A stretch of DNA of 64,000 bases from Flavobacteriaceae bacterium (GCA_029248185.1 JAQWJV010000040.1:20479-84478), one strand, 5' to 3'. Positions 9,294 to 24,123 are shown, counted from the first letter of the stretch. Program-made: numbers and translations. Notes: generated by a model not told the origin, from the letters alone.

Positions 9294-10241
9294 CTAATTA
9301 ATTTTAGAGAGCGTCGCTAAAGTTAAATGATACGTTTCAACAAATTCCTTAACAACCGCAGCTGCAGGGAGGATACTTTCAATTTGTGCAGCCACTTGAC
9401 CAATTTCCAATTCTCCCTCCACAAGATCGCCTTCAAACATGCCTTTTTTTGCGCGACCTCTCCCCAAAGCCTCTTGTAATTGCTCGGGTGAGGCACCTTC
9501 TTGATAGAGTGCTTTGATCTTTTGATAAAATGGATTTTTAAGTAAGCGTACGGGGGTTACTTCTTTTAATGTCAATTCAGTATCACCCTGTTGAGCCTTG
9601 ATCACAGCCTGTTTAAAATGAGGGTGAGAAGAAGCCTCATGCGTTGCCACAAATCGTGAACCCACTTGGACACCTTCAGCACCTAGAGCCATTACAGCCA
9701 GCATCGCTGCCCCTGAACCAATTCCCCCTGCAGCGATTAACGGAATGTTAATGGCTTTCTTTACCAAAGGAATCAGAGTTAGTGTCGTGGTCTCTTCTCT
9801 CCCATTATGGCCCCCCGCTTCAAAACCTTCCGCCACGATTGCGTCCACTCCACTCTCTTGGGCTTTTAAGGCAAACTTTACCGAGCTTACCACATGCACT
9901 ACAGTACAGCCGTGAGATTTTAAAAAAGCTGTCCAAAGCTTCGGATTACCCGCTGCGGTAAATACAATGGGCACTTTTTCTTCCACAATCACCTCCATCA
10001 ACTGATCTATATCTGGATATAACAAGGGAACATTTACCCCAAAGGGCTTTTGAGTGGCTTTTTTACATTTCTGAATATGCTTTCTCAAAACATCAGGATA
10101 CATCGACCCCGCCCCAATCAAACCCAAACCGCCTGCATTGGAAACAGCCGAGGCCAAACGCCACCCACTCGCCCAAACCATACCCGCTTGAATGATGGGA
10201 TACTCTATTTCAAAAAGTCGAATGACTCGATTTTTACTCAT
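9294..10241 (-). CDS. nitronate monooxygenase / FabK-like NAD(P)H-dependent flavin oxidoreductase
   Basis: EGFEAGGHNGREETTTLTLIPLV, IAAGGIGSGAAMLAVMALGAEGVQVGSRF. Confidence 0.88.
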   Translation of the reverse strand: MSKNRVIRLFEIEYPIIQAGMVWASGWRLASAVSNAGGLGLIGAGSMYPDVLRKHIQKCKKATQKPFGVNVPLLYPDIDQLMEVIVEEKVPIVFTAAGNPKLWTAFLKSHGCTVVHVVSSVKFALKAQESGVDAIVAEGFEAGGHNGREETTTLTLIPLVKKAINIPLIAAGGIGSGAAMLAVMALGAEGVQVGSRFVATHEASSHPHFKQAVIKAQQGDTELTLKEVTPVRLLKNPFYQKIKALYQEGASPEQLQEALGRGRAKKGMFEGDLVEGELEIGQVAAQIESILPAAAVVKEFVETYHLTLATLSKIN

Positions 10242-11155
10242 AAAAACCGATCTACTTTCACATAGGCATCTATCACCGCCTGCTCTCCCTCTTTTCCGGA
10301 CTTACTGTTTCCGTGCTCCATTCCTAAAATTCCATCAAAGCCTCTGCTGTGAATGTACTTGAAGACATTCGTATAATTAATTTCACCTGTAGTCGGTTCG
10401 TTTCTTCCAGGGTTGTCACCAATCTGAAAGTAGCCGATTTCATCCCAACATTGCTCAATATTTGGAATCAGGTTGCCTTCTTGAATCTGTTGATGGTAAA
10501 TATCAAATAAAATTTTACACGAGGGAGAATCTACCGCCTTACAAATTGCATAGGCCTGCGGACTCTCTGACAAAAACAAGCCCGGGTGATTTCTAAAGTT
10601 TAAAGGCTCTAATACCATGACAATTCCATGCGGTTCTAAAAGAGCAGCGGCTTGCTTAAGACTTTCAATTACATGAGCCGTTTGATAGGCCATATTTTGT
10701 CGTAAATCAACATGGCCGGGGACCACAGTCATCCACTTGGCGTGAACCCTTTTTGCTACAGGAATGGCTTTCTTTATATAGTCTAAAAACTCTTCTCTCA
10801 TACTCACATCACCGCTGGCTAAATTGGGTTTTTGCCAGTAAATTTTGTGGGCTACAAAAACACCCATTCGAATTCCCCGTCTTTCCATGGTCCGCGCCAT
10901 TTTCTCTTGAAGAGTAACGTCCCTTTCTCGCATTCCATTGTCTTCAAAAGCAGTAAAACCCTGATCTGCCATGAAATTTAATTGATCAATAGGATCTGAA
11001 CCCGCATGGTGTTTAAACATCCCCAAATGAGGGGCATAAGGCAAATTAAAAACGTGTTTTGAACTTACTGGTTTTGTCTTTGCAAAAGCTACAGCACCAC
11101 TAAAAAGTCCAAGACCTGTTGCTCCGGCAAGCTGTGTGAAATCTCTTCTATTCAT
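10238..11155 (-). CDS. Tat-signal TIM-barrel protein (hydroxypyruvate isomerase / xylose isomerase-like)
   Basis: Start trimmed to MNRRDFTQLAGATGLGLFSGAVAFA (Tat-like signal); LEPLNFRNHPG, ILFDIYHQQIQEGN. Confidence 0.85.
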   Translation of the reverse strand: MNRRDFTQLAGATGLGLFSGAVAFAKTKPVSSKHVFNLPYAPHLGMFKHHAGSDPIDQLNFMADQGFTAFEDNGMRERDVTLQEKMARTMERRGIRMGVFVAHKIYWQKPNLASGDVSMREEFLDYIKKAIPVAKRVHAKWMTVVPGHVDLRQNMAYQTAHVIESLKQAAALLEPHGIVMVLEPLNFRNHPGLFLSESPQAYAICKAVDSPSCKILFDIYHQQIQEGNLIPNIEQCWDEIGYFQIGDNPGRNEPTTGEINYTNVFKYIHSRGFDGILGMEHGNSKSGKEGEQAVIDAYVKVDRFL

Positions 11156-11156
11156 C

Positions 11157-12494
11157 TTAAATAAATTTTGTTTTTCCAGGTGTAGGAATAGGATACATTC
11201 CTTCAGCATCTGGTACTGTTGGTGGGGTACTATCCCATGTTAAGGATTCAGGCATCAAATGCAATTGCGAATTTAAAGCCTCTTCAAAAGTAATTTTTTT
11301 ACCGGTATAAGTAGCCATTCTTCCTAATATAGCAGACAAAGTACTTTTTGCCCCATTCTCAGCATCAGCAATCACTCCTCCATTTCGTATAGAAGCAAAT
11401 AACGTATCGTGCTCTACTTGATACGGATTGGCATCTTCCCCCCATTTTCTTGGGTATTTGTATTGAGTTGTTCCTTCCAAATCGGTAATTTCTCCTTTTC
11501 CAATTGCTAAACTTCCCTTCGTTCCCTGAAAAACTTCATCAACTCGACTCATGGTTCCTGGAATGTGACGACATTGACTTGATATTACCGCCCCACTTGG
11601 ATAGGTAAATTCAACAAAATGATGGTCGTAGATTTCTCCATGATCAATTCCGTTTCGTACTTGACGACCTCCCATGCCTTGTGCAGATTCTGGGTAATCT
11701 CCCACAAACCAGTTTGCTACGTCTATGTTGTGAATGTGTTGCTCTAAGATGTGGTCTCCACACAACCAGTTGAAATAATACCAATTTCGCATTTGATATT
11801 CCAATTCTGTTTGCCCTGGCTTACGTTTTTTCACCCAGACTCCTGCGTCATTCCAATAGACTTGGCCACTTCTAATTTTCCCAATCGCTCCTGCGTCAAT
11901 TTTTTGCTTTAAGTCAATATATTTTGACTGATAGTGCCTTTGTAAGCCTACCACTACATTTAACTTTTTAGTTTTAGCCACTTTTGCCATCTCTAATACT
12001 TTACGAATCCCAACCGGATCGGTAGCAACAGGCTTTTCCATGAACACATGTTTATTATTGTTTATAGCATATTCAAAATGATAAGGTCTAAATCCCGGAG
12101 GGGTGGTTAAAATTACCACATCTGCCATATCAATTGCTTTTTTGTATGCATCAAATCCTACAAAACGATTTTTTTCATGAACATTGATCACCTTCTCCCC
12201 GTCAAAATGTTCTGAAATTCCTTTGAGACTTCGTTCAATTCGATCGCCAAAAGCATCAGCCATGGCCACTAACTCTACATTCTCATCTGCGGTTAGAGCT
12301 TGCACTGCTGCTCCTGACCCTCTACCTCCACAGCCCACCAAAGCCAATTTTAACTTTTTTTCTGCATGAACATGAACCATCCCCTCTACGGTAATGGGTA
12401 CGGTTAATAAAGCACTGGTAGCTAAAGCTGTTTTTTGGACAAAGGCTCTTCGAGACTGTCCTTTTTCTTTTTGGTTTTTACTCTTGTAAGTCAT
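11157..12494 (-). CDS. Gfo/Idh/MocA family oxidoreductase with Tat-like signal
   Basis: SRRAFVQKTALATSALL signal; LALVGCGGRGSGAAVQAL; VFMEKPVATDPVG. Confidence 0.93.
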   Translation of the reverse strand: MTYKSKNQKEKGQSRRAFVQKTALATSALLTVPITVEGMVHVHAEKKLKLALVGCGGRGSGAAVQALTADENVELVAMADAFGDRIERSLKGISEHFDGEKVINVHEKNRFVGFDAYKKAIDMADVVILTTPPGFRPYHFEYAINNNKHVFMEKPVATDPVGIRKVLEMAKVAKTKKLNVVVGLQRHYQSKYIDLKQKIDAGAIGKIRSGQVYWNDAGVWVKKRKPGQTELEYQMRNWYYFNWLCGDHILEQHIHNIDVANWFVGDYPESAQGMGGRQVRNGIDHGEIYDHHFVEFTYPSGAVISSQCRHIPGTMSRVDEVFQGTKGSLAIGKGEITDLEGTTQYKYPRKWGEDANPYQVEHDTLFASIRNGGVIADAENGAKSTLSAILGRMATYTGKKITFEEALNSQLHLMPESLTWDSTPPTVPDAEGMYPIPTPGKTKFI

Positions 12495-12521
12495 AATTCT
12501 GATTTGTTATTGTTATTTGAT

Positions 12522-13505
12522 TTAATCGGTTTCGTAACTCCAATATTTTTTTTGATCCTCAATCGAAGGTACTTCTACAGGTCGAACGACCCGAAATCCA
12601 ACAAAAGGAGCATCTGTATGCCACCATTTGCTTTTGGGTATTTGGGGGTCTCTTTTTTTCCACTTTTTTGATGAAGGTCTTCGTGCCGCAGAACGCAGTC
12701 GCTCAGGATTATCCATCCAAGATCCCCCTCGTACTACTTTTGGATAAACTTTTTCACCTCTCTCTAAAGGAGAATCCACTCCTTTTTTTCGTTTGGAATA
12801 GGCCGTTGGAACATATTGATCTAGAGTCCATTCGGCTACATTTCCATGCATATCATAGAGTCCCCATGCATTGGGCTTTTTCGTACCTACTTTTTGATAT
12901 TTTTCATTGCTATTTTCTGCATACCACGCATAGTGGGTTAACTCCGACACTTCCTCTCCGAAGCAATAAGCAGCAGTACTCCCTGCTCTAGCTGCGTATT
13001 CCCATTCTGCCTCGGTAGGTAATCGATAAAACTTTCCTGTCATGGCGGATAACCATTCGCAAAATTTTACTGCAGCTAATTGTGTCATACAAATTGCCGG
13101 ATAACCATCGGTTCCCATCCCGAAACTCATTTCTACATAAGGAGTGGTCGCTCCAGAAACTGCATCAACATCTATAGCAACTTCACTAGTCTCATCTTTT
13201 TTAATTTGATATTGGTCAGACGCTCTACTCACAAAAAGGTTGTATAAATCCCATGTAATTTCAACCTGACTCATCCAGAAAGCATTTAATGTAACCCCAT
13301 GCTTTGGTCCTTCATCTCCAAAATGGCCCACCTCTGTTTTCTTACTTCCCATAACAAAGTCACCCCCTTTGACATAAATCATGGGGAGTTCAAATTCTAT
13401 TCCATAAATTTTCTCTTTATAGGAAGATTGCTGTGCCATCAAAAGATTCATTCCATGGAAGAGAATCAATAAAGAGGAATAAAAAAATGATCTTGAAGTT
13501 TCCAT
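12522..13505 (-). CDS. formylglycine-generating-enzyme-fold (SUMF1/FGE-sulfatase domain) secreted protein
   Basis: IYVKGGDFVMGS, RLPTEAEWEYAARAG, GLYDMHGNVAEW, VVRGGSW; start trimmed to METSRSFFYSS. Confidence 0.9.
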   Translation of the reverse strand: METSRSFFYSSLLILFHGMNLLMAQQSSYKEKIYGIEFELPMIYVKGGDFVMGSKKTEVGHFGDEGPKHGVTLNAFWMSQVEITWDLYNLFVSRASDQYQIKKDETSEVAIDVDAVSGATTPYVEMSFGMGTDGYPAICMTQLAAVKFCEWLSAMTGKFYRLPTEAEWEYAARAGSTAAYCFGEEVSELTHYAWYAENSNEKYQKVGTKKPNAWGLYDMHGNVAEWTLDQYVPTAYSKRKKGVDSPLERGEKVYPKVVRGGSWMDNPERLRSAARRPSSKKWKKRDPQIPKSKWWHTDAPFVGFRVVRPVEVPSIEDQKKYWSYETD

Positions 13506-13560
13506 ACTTACTAATGTAGTATTTTTAAATGTATTCGAAAAAAAGGTCGCACTTGACAAC

Positions 13561-13905
13561 CTAAAACCTTGAAAGAGAAAATTCAATAGTAAAACTTAGT
13601 ATGGCTACGTTGTAATTCAAATCCTTATGAAAAACGAATGTTAGGGAAGTAAAGTCCTCAAAAGTTTTGGAATGCAACATGGATTTAAGCAAAATTTGCA
13701 TGCAAACTCGATCCAGTACCTTTTGTCTTAAAGCGGGGGAAATACGATTTTCTACGGATATTCCAAAAAGATCACCATTGGCTTTATGCCATTCAAATTC
13801 ATGCTTTTCTGGAGCCCTCTGAACTTCATGCTGCCCAAATAGCGTGGAACTCCAAAGGATAACAAGACCGATAAAAATAAATTTTGTGGTTAAAGACTGG
13901 GACAT
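13561..13905 (-). CDS. small secreted hypothetical protein
   Basis: ORF with signal peptide MSQSLTTKFIFIGLVILWSSTLFGQ; no family recognised. Confidence 0.5.
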   Translation of the reverse strand: MSQSLTTKFIFIGLVILWSSTLFGQHEVQRAPEKHEFEWHKANGDLFGISVENRISPALRQKVLDRVCMQILLKSMLHSKTFEDFTSLTFVFHKDLNYNVAILSFTIEFSLSRF

Positions 13906-13979
13906 AAGCTTTCGAAATGATTATCTTTAAAACAATATAAAGATATAAAAACTGTGCTTCCTTATCCTAAACCCATACT

Positions 13980-16085
13980 ATGTTCAAATCACACCCTCTC
14001 CTACCCAACCAATGGTTTATTCTTATTGTAATGATTAGTATCTTTTTTTCCTGTGCACAAGAAAACACACTCACTCAAAATAATCTAGAACATGAAACTA
14101 GTCCCTATTTACTGCAGCATGCCAAAAACCCTGTTTTCTGGCAACGTTGGGATCGTGAGGTATATGATCGTCAGAATACGCAAAAAAAGTTACTGGTAGT
14201 CAGTATTGGCTATTCCAGTTGTCATTGGTGTCATGTGATGGAGAAAGAGACTTTTGAAGATCAGGAAGTTGCTGATTTTATGAATGAAAGCTTTATTAGT
14301 ATTAAGGTAGATCGTGAAGAAAATCCAGAAATTGACAACATTTACATAACCGCCACCCAAATGATGACAGGCAGCGGAGGTTGGCCTCTTAATGTAGTTT
14401 GTTTACCCGACGGTCGTCCCGTTTATGGAGGAACCTACCACACCAAGGCACAATGGCTAGAAGTTTTAGGGAAAATTCAAAAGCTGTACGAAAACGATAA
14501 AAACCAACTTGAAGAATTTGCCGATCGGGTAGAGAAAGGAATTCAAGAGGTGAATACTTTTGAAATTTATCCCGAGCCTAAGCTCATTTCTCCCTCCCTA
14601 TTAGTAAATGAAATGGACTATTGGATGCGAGCATGGGATTTGAAATGGGGAGGTGAAAAACGTAGCCAAAAATTCATAACCCCTGTAAAGTTCAACTACA
14701 TCCAACAATATCAAAAACTTACGGGTGATGAAAAAATCAAAGCATACTTTGAGAATAGCCTTCAGACTATTGCAAATAGTGGTGTTTTCGATCCGCTAGA
14801 GGGAGGTTTCTTCCGCTATACTGTAGATCCCCATTGGAATATTCCCCATTTTGAGAAAATGCTGTATGATAATGCGCAAATTTTAGGCTTGTATTCCAAC
14901 GCTTACAAACAAACAAAAAACAGCGTTTTTAAGGAACGTGTTTATCAAACCTTTTCCTTTTTAAAAGAACGTATGTCCAATCCAGACGGAGGCTATTATG
15001 CCGCAATCGATGCTGACAATAATGAAGGGGAAGGCCGTTATTATGTATTTACTAAAGAAAGCGTTCAAGCAGCAGCTGATGAGGATTTTGATTTGTTGGT
15101 GGCGTATTTTAATATTGACCTCAACGAACCCTTTGAGGAACATTTTTATAATTTAAAGCTTTCTTCCTTTGATACTGCCTTTTTGGAACAACACAAAATA
15201 GACAAAGAAACTTTAGAAGCAAAAAAAGAGACTTGGATCTCTAAACTCAAAGTAGAAATGCAACAGCGTGAATTTCCATTAATTGACACTAAAATAATTA
15301 CCTCATGGAACGCTTTGTTGATCGTAGGGTTAACTCAAGCTTATGAAGCCTTTGGCGACCCTCAGTTTATAAATGAAGCGGAAAGTATTTATTCCTTTCT
15401 AAAAGAAAACACCTACAAAAAGCGTCATTTTTTCCACACCTTTCAAGAAGGAAAACCAAAAATAGATGGGTTTTTAGAAGATTATGCTTTTATGACGCAA
15501 GCGGCTATTGCACTCTATAAAACCTCTGGAAATAAAATATTCTTGGAAGATGCGCTTGCTTTCAATGCCATCGTACTCAAAGAATTTAAGGATGATGCCT
15601 CGCCTTTTTTTACCTTTACGAAAGATCCCACACTTTTCACGAAAATTGTTGGGGTGGATGATAACGTTATTCCCTCTGCCAATGCTGTTATGGCTGAAAA
15701 CTTATGGATCCTTGGACAATGGACAGGGGAAGAATCCTATTCTAGGCAAGCGCAGGAAATGCTTCAAGGTGTACTCCCTTACTTTTCAGAGGGAAGAAGC
15801 AGTGATTATACTCAGTGGAGTCAACTCCTTGTCATGGAAGCCTATCCCTATTATGAAGTCGTTATTGTAGGTCCTGAAGCAAAAACTAAAACCATAGAAT
15901 TCCAAAAAGAATATTATCCCAATGTAGTCTTTCAAACCACAACCCTAGCTAGTGATTTACCTTTATTGAAAGATCGTTTTTTTGAAGGAGAAACTTATGT
16001 TTATGTTTGTCAAAACAGAGTCTGCTTGCGTCCAGTTGAAAGTGTGAAAGAAGCGATAGAACAAATGGAAAATTGGGAAAATTAA
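13980..16085 (+). CDS. thioredoxin-domain protein, DUF255/YyaL-SSP411 (spermatogenesis-associated protein 20-like) family
   Basis: [61 protein letters not shown]. Confidence 0.95.
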   Translation: MFKSHPLLPNQWFILIVMISIFFSCAQENTLTQNNLEHETSPYLLQHAKNPVFWQRWDREVYDRQNTQKKLLVVSIGYSSCHWCHVMEKETFEDQEVADFMNESFISIKVDREENPEIDNIYITATQMMTGSGGWPLNVVCLPDGRPVYGGTYHTKAQWLEVLGKIQKLYENDKNQLEEFADRVEKGIQEVNTFEIYPEPKLISPSLLVNEMDYWMRAWDLKWGGEKRSQKFITPVKFNYIQQYQKLTGDEKIKAYFENSLQTIANSGVFDPLEGGFFRYTVDPHWNIPHFEKMLYDNAQILGLYSNAYKQTKNSVFKERVYQTFSFLKERMSNPDGGYYAAIDADNNEGEGRYYVFTKESVQAAADEDFDLLVAYFNIDLNEPFEEHFYNLKLSSFDTAFLEQHKIDKETLEAKKETWISKLKVEMQQREFPLIDTKIITSWNALLIVGLTQAYEAFGDPQFINEAESIYSFLKENTYKKRHFFHTFQEGKPKIDGFLEDYAFMTQAAIALYKTSGNKIFLEDALAFNAIVLKEFKDDASPFFTFTKDPTLFTKIVGVDDNVIPSANAVMAENLWILGQWTGEESYSRQAQEMLQGVLPYFSEGRSSDYTQWSQLLVMEAYPYYEVVIVGPEAKTKTIEFQKEYYPNVVFQTTTLASDLPLLKDRFFEGETYVYVCQNRVCLRPVESVKEAIEQMENWEN

Positions 16086-17266
16086 GAAATCACCCCAGAA
16101 CCTATCAATTCCTCATCTTGATACCACGCCACAAACTGCCCTGAAGTAATGGCCGATTGTGGGGCTTGAAAAGAAACGTATAGAGCCTCCTCAGTCTGAA
16201 AAAGCGTTGCTTGTTGTAAAGCTTGTCGGTATCGAATACGAGCCCATACCGTCTTGGTTTCTCCGGGCTCTAAGCTTAAATCTTCCCGAACCCAATGAAT
16301 ATCTTCTTGAGCCACTTTTAAGGCATAGCGAAACAATCCTGGGTGGGCTTTTCCTTGGCCCACATAGATTGTATTGTCTTCAACATTGGTGTCAATAACA
16401 AACAAAGGCTCCACATTCCCTCCTACTCCCAGTCCTTTTCGCTGACCAATGGTATAAAAATGAGCCCCATTATGTTCGCCAACTACAGCTCCATCTGAAG
16501 GTTGATAACGTACTTTTTTTGCCCGATTGACTAGATCGTTTTGTGGATTTTCAGATTCAGAATAAACCGAAAAATCAGTTGGAATTTCAATAATGGTTCC
16601 CGTTTTAGGTTTTAATTGCTGCTGTAAAAAATCAGGTAATTTTACTTTTCCAATAAAGCACAGTCCTTGGGAATCTTTTTTCTCAGCAGTTACCAAATCT
16701 TGCGCCAAAGCAATTTTTCTCACTTCTTCTTTTTGCAAATGTCCGATTGGAAATAAAACATGTGCTAATTGCTGTTGTGTCAGCTGGCATAAAAAATAGG
16801 ATTGATCCTTATTGTTGTCTGCTCCAGCTTTAAGCTGATGAATAAGGGTTCCCGTTGAGCTTGTAAAAGTACTTTTCTGACAATAATGACCTGTGGCTAT
16901 GTAAGTTGCACCTAAAGACAAAGCAATCTCTAAAAAGACATCAAATTTAATCTCACGGTTACAAAGCACATCGGGATTGGGTGTTCGACCCTTTGAGTAT
17001 TCATCAAACATATAATCTACTATCCGTTCCTTGTACTCTTTGCTCAAATCGACGGTTTGAAATGGAATTCCTAGCTTTTCTGCAACCAGCATGGCATCAT
17101 GACTATCTTCCAGCCAAGGACATTCATTGGAGAGGGTTACCGACTCGTCATGCCAGTTTTTCATGAACAAACCAATGACCTCATAGCCTGCTTCTTTCAA
17201 AAGATAAGCAGCCACACTGGAATCTACACCACCAGAAAGTCCCACAATAACACGTCCCTTACTCAT
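16082..17266 (-). CDS. mnmA: tRNA-specific 2-thiouridylase MnmA
   Basis: [56 protein letters not shown]. Confidence 0.96.
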   Translation of the reverse strand: MSKGRVIVGLSGGVDSSVAAYLLKEAGYEVIGLFMKNWHDESVTLSNECPWLEDSHDAMLVAEKLGIPFQTVDLSKEYKERIVDYMFDEYSKGRTPNPDVLCNREIKFDVFLEIALSLGATYIATGHYCQKSTFTSSTGTLIHQLKAGADNNKDQSYFLCQLTQQQLAHVLFPIGHLQKEEVRKIALAQDLVTAEKKDSQGLCFIGKVKLPDFLQQQLKPKTGTIIEIPTDFSVYSESENPQNDLVNRAKKVRYQPSDGAVVGEHNGAHFYTIGQRKGLGVGGNVEPLFVIDTNVEDNTIYVGQGKAHPGLFRYALKVAQEDIHWVREDLSLEPGETKTVWARIRYRQALQQATLFQTEEALYVSFQAPQSAITSGQFVAWYQDEELIGSGVIS

Positions 17267-17293
17267 AGGGCAAAGATAAGCAGTATTAAAGAA

Positions 17294-19117
17294 TTATTTA
17301 CGCCCTGCTTTTTTCTGTTTTTCAGCTTCTTCCATTGCTTTTTGAAGGCGCGCAGAAAAACCACCTGCTTTCTTGGGCTTCTTTTTATTTTCCTCAATTT
17401 TAGCATGGATTTTATTATCGTCAATAATAAAATTCTTGATCACCAACATCAAGATGATGGTCAATAAGTTGGAAACAAAATAGTATAAACTCAATCCACT
17501 TGCATAATTATTGAAGAAGAATAACATCATCAAAGGCATTAAATACATAATGATTTTCATGTTGGGCATCCCCGGTTGTTGAGGCATACTTTGTTGTCCC
17601 GTGGTCATTTGAGTGTAAAAGAAAATCGCAATAGAGGCTAAAATTGGGAACAAACTCACATGATCTCCATAGAAAGGAATACTAAATCCTAATTCTAAAA
17701 CAGAGTCATAGGAAGATAAGTCATCTGCCCACAAGAAACTTTTATCTCGTAACACAAAGGCTACAGGAAAAAAAGAAAATAACGCATAGAAAACAGGAAG
17801 TTGAATCAGGGCAGGAATACATCCTGACATCGGATTGGCTCCTGCACGAGAGTATAAACTCATGGTTTCTTGTTGTCGTTTTACGGCATCGTCTTTAAAC
17901 TTTGCATTGATCACTTCAATATCCGGACGCAAGAGTTTCATTTTAATCTGGGATACATACGATTTGTAGGTCACAGGAGACATGGCCAATCGAACGATTA
18001 AAGTCATGACAATAATGGCAATACCATAGGAAAGGAAAGACGACAAAAATTCAAAAAGAGGTAAGAAGATGAATTTATTAATCCATCCAAAGATCCCCCA
18101 CCCCATTGGAATAGAGGTTTCTAAATCCCCTTCTAGGTTTTGTAGCGTTTTATAATCCGTTGGTCCATAATAAAAGCTAAGATTCGTGTTTAAATTTCCT
18201 GATGAAAGCACAAGTGGATAGGCTGTTTCAAAGCTTTTTGTAAACTTTTCTTCCAAAGACTCATCACTTGCAAGGTTGACAGATGTCAAAGCTGCTGATG
18301 GGATGGGTGTATCGGGAATTAAAATGGCACTAAAGAAATGTTGACGATAGGAGATCCATCGAATTCCCTCGCGAGTTTCTTTATCCTCTCCATTCATGGA
18401 TAAATAATCAACACGGTCCTCTTCATATCCGAAGGTAAACTCAGTGTATCGATTTTCATAATCTATACTAATGGAGTTTCTGAAGGCATTGGTCTTCCAA
18501 TCCAATTGAGGTGGAGTTGCACTATTCAAAAGACGTTGCATTCCTTCTGTCTTGAGGGTAACGGTATGCAAGTAGCCCGTTTTTGGGAAATGATATTCAA
18601 ACGCTACATATTGACTTGCGGAAAGACTTGCCTTCATAACCAAGTGATAAGCATCTCCCAAATCGGCAAGTGTCGGTGAAAAATACATTTCCCTGGTATT
18701 CATAATACGTCCATCCAAAGTGGTCATCATAATGTTGAAGTCCGCATTAGATTGATCAATCAAACGAACGGGAGCATCTTCAAAATTTTCATATTCATCT
18801 AATTGAAAAAGGGCTATTTGACCTCCTTTAGACTGCACTTCAACACTAAAATTATCTGTTTGAATTTTCACATTCTCAATGGCTTTAGGAACAAATAAAG
18901 TCCCTAAATCTCCAAAAGCCTCCACTTTTTGTTGTTGCACAATGGAGTCTGAAACGGAAACAACTTCGGGAGTAGATGTTGCGGTTGTCCCTTGTTCTGT
19001 TGTCACTTGAGTTGGGGTGGCTTCTTCGGGTCCATTTCTATAGAGCATCCAGGTTAGAATGACTGCAATTAAAATAAATCCTATAAACTGATACGGGTCA
19101 AACTTTTTTTCTTCCAT
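17294..19117 (-). CDS. yidC: membrane protein insertase YidC
   Basis: N-terminal periplasmic domain plus YidC core (PVTYKSYVSQIKMKLLRPDIEVINAKFKDD, MSGCIPALIQLPVFYALFSFFP). Confidence 0.96.
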   Translation of the reverse strand: MEEKKFDPYQFIGFILIAVILTWMLYRNGPEEATPTQVTTEQGTTATSTPEVVSVSDSIVQQQKVEAFGDLGTLFVPKAIENVKIQTDNFSVEVQSKGGQIALFQLDEYENFEDAPVRLIDQSNADFNIMMTTLDGRIMNTREMYFSPTLADLGDAYHLVMKASLSASQYVAFEYHFPKTGYLHTVTLKTEGMQRLLNSATPPQLDWKTNAFRNSISIDYENRYTEFTFGYEEDRVDYLSMNGEDKETREGIRWISYRQHFFSAILIPDTPIPSAALTSVNLASDESLEEKFTKSFETAYPLVLSSGNLNTNLSFYYGPTDYKTLQNLEGDLETSIPMGWGIFGWINKFIFLPLFEFLSSFLSYGIAIIVMTLIVRLAMSPVTYKSYVSQIKMKLLRPDIEVINAKFKDDAVKRQQETMSLYSRAGANPMSGCIPALIQLPVFYALFSFFPVAFVLRDKSFLWADDLSSYDSVLELGFSIPFYGDHVSLFPILASIAIFFYTQMTTGQQSMPQQPGMPNMKIIMYLMPLMMLFFFNNYASGLSLYYFVSNLLTIILMLVIKNFIIDDNKIHAKIEENKKKPKKAGGFSARLQKAMEEAEKQKKAGRK

Positions 19118-19132
19118 AATTTATTTTCAAGT

Positions 19133-22574
<3,442 letters not shown>

Positions 22575-22593
22575 ATTTAATTACTTACAAAAA

Positions 22594-24123
22594 CTATTCC
22601 CATTCTATTGTAGCAGGTGGTTTCGAACTGATATCGTACACTACTCGATTGACTCCTTTCACACTGTTGATGATTTCATTGGAGATTTTTTGCAAAAACT
22701 TGTAGGGTAAATCCACCCAATCTGCAGTCATACCGTCTGTAGATTGAACCGCTCTCAAAGCAACACAACTCTCATAGGTACGCTCGTCTCCCATAACACC
22801 TACACTGCTTACAGGAAGAAAAATTGCTCCTGCCTGCCATACCTTTTCATATAAATTCCAAGCTTTAAGACCTTGTATAAAGATTGCATCCACTTCTTGA
22901 AGCATTCTTATTTTATCGCGGGTAAGGTCTCCTAAAATTCGAATGGCAAGACCCGGACCTGGAAAAGGGTGTCTTCCTAAAAGTTCGGCATCCATTCCCA
23001 TACTTTTTCCAACGCTGCGTACTTCATCCTTAAACAACATTCGAAGTGGCTCCACTAACTCTAATTTCATATAATCAGGAAGTCCACCCACATTATGGTG
23101 TGATTTGATTGTTGCAGAAGGCCCATTTACAGAAATAGATTCTATTACATCCGGATAAATCGTCCCTTGGGCAAGCCACTTGGCTCCCTCAATTTTTTGT
23201 GCTTCGGCATCAAAAACATCAATGAAGGTTTTACCAATTATTTTTCTTTTGGTCTCAGGATCAGAAACGCCTTCTAATGCATCTAAAAATTGATCTGTAG
23301 CGTCCACTCCTTTAACATTCAATCCCATTCCAGCATATTGTACCAAAACTTCATCAAATTCATTCTTTCTGAGCAAGCCGTTGTTTACAAAAATGCAATT
23401 TAAATGCGCTCCAATGGCTTTGTGTAATAACATTGCGGCCACTGAAGAATCAACTCCCCCAGACAAACCCAGTATGACCTTTTCCTCCCCTACTTTTTCT
23501 TTCAACTCTTTAATCGTGCTCTCCACAAAAGAATCAGGTGTCCAATCTTGTTTTACTCCTGAAATATGAACTAAAAAGTTTTCTAAAATCTGCTTTCCGT
23601 CATTGGAGTGATAGACCTCAGGGTGAAATTGAATGGCATAGGTTTCCTCATTCTTAATTTTAAAAGCAGCATTTTCAACATCTTCAGTACTTGCCAATAG
23701 CGCTGCTCCTTCGGGAAGGTTCAAAATCGTATCGGCATGACTCATCCAAACTTGACTGTTTTCAGTCACGTCCTTAAAGAATGGACTGACCGAATCAACC
23801 AGAGAAAGATGGGCTCTTCCGTATTCACGGGTGTTGGATGGACTTACTTTACCCCCAAAAAAATGAGCTAAATATTGAGCTCCATAGCATACGCCTAGCA
23901 GGGGGATTTTACCTTTAATTGCTGATAAATCAGGATGAGGCGCATCTTCACTGCGAACAGAAAAGGGTGAACCGGATAAAATCACCGCTTTAAAAGAGGA
24001 AATGGCTTTTGGAGGGTTGTTATAGGGATGGATTTCACAGTAAATAAAAAGCTCCCGAACACGGCGAGCAATTAACTGAGTATACTGTGAACCGAAGTCG
24101 AGAATGAGTACTTTTTCTTGCAT
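22594..24123 (-). CDS. guaA: GMP synthase (glutamine-hydrolysing)
   Basis: [48 protein letters not shown]. Confidence 0.98.
   Translation of the reverse strand: MQEKVLILDFGSQYTQLIARRVRELFIYCEIHPYNNPPKAISSFKAVILSGSPFSVRSEDAPHPDLSAIKGKIPLLGVCYGAQYLAHFFGGKVSPSNTREYGRAHLSLVDSVSPFFKDVTENSQVWMSHADTILNLPEGAALLASTEDVENAAFKIKNEETYAIQFHPEVYHSNDGKQILENFLVHISGVKQDWTPDSFVESTIKELKEKVGEEKVILGLSGGVDSSVAAMLLHKAIGAHLNCIFVNNGLLRKNEFDEVLVQYAGMGLNVKGVDATDQFLDALEGVSDPETKRKIIGKTFIDVFDAEAQKIEGAKWLAQGTIYPDVIESISVNGPSATIKSHHNVGGLPDYMKLELVEPLRMLFKDEVRSVGKSMGMDAELLGRHPFPGPGLAIRILGDLTRDKIRMLQEVDAIFIQGLKAWNLYEKVWQAGAIFLPVSSVGVMGDERTYESCVALRAVQSTDGMTADWVDLPYKFLQKISNEIINSVKGVNRVVYDISSKPPATIEWE

Noticed and set aside
12668-12991. 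107-aa + ORF opposite the FGE-fold gene
   Set aside because: Antisense shadow ORF; the opposite strand has unmistakable FGE-fold motifs.
15508-15870. 120-aa + ORF in an alternative frame of the DUF255 gene
   Set aside because: Same-strand shadow frame inside a strongly supported gene.
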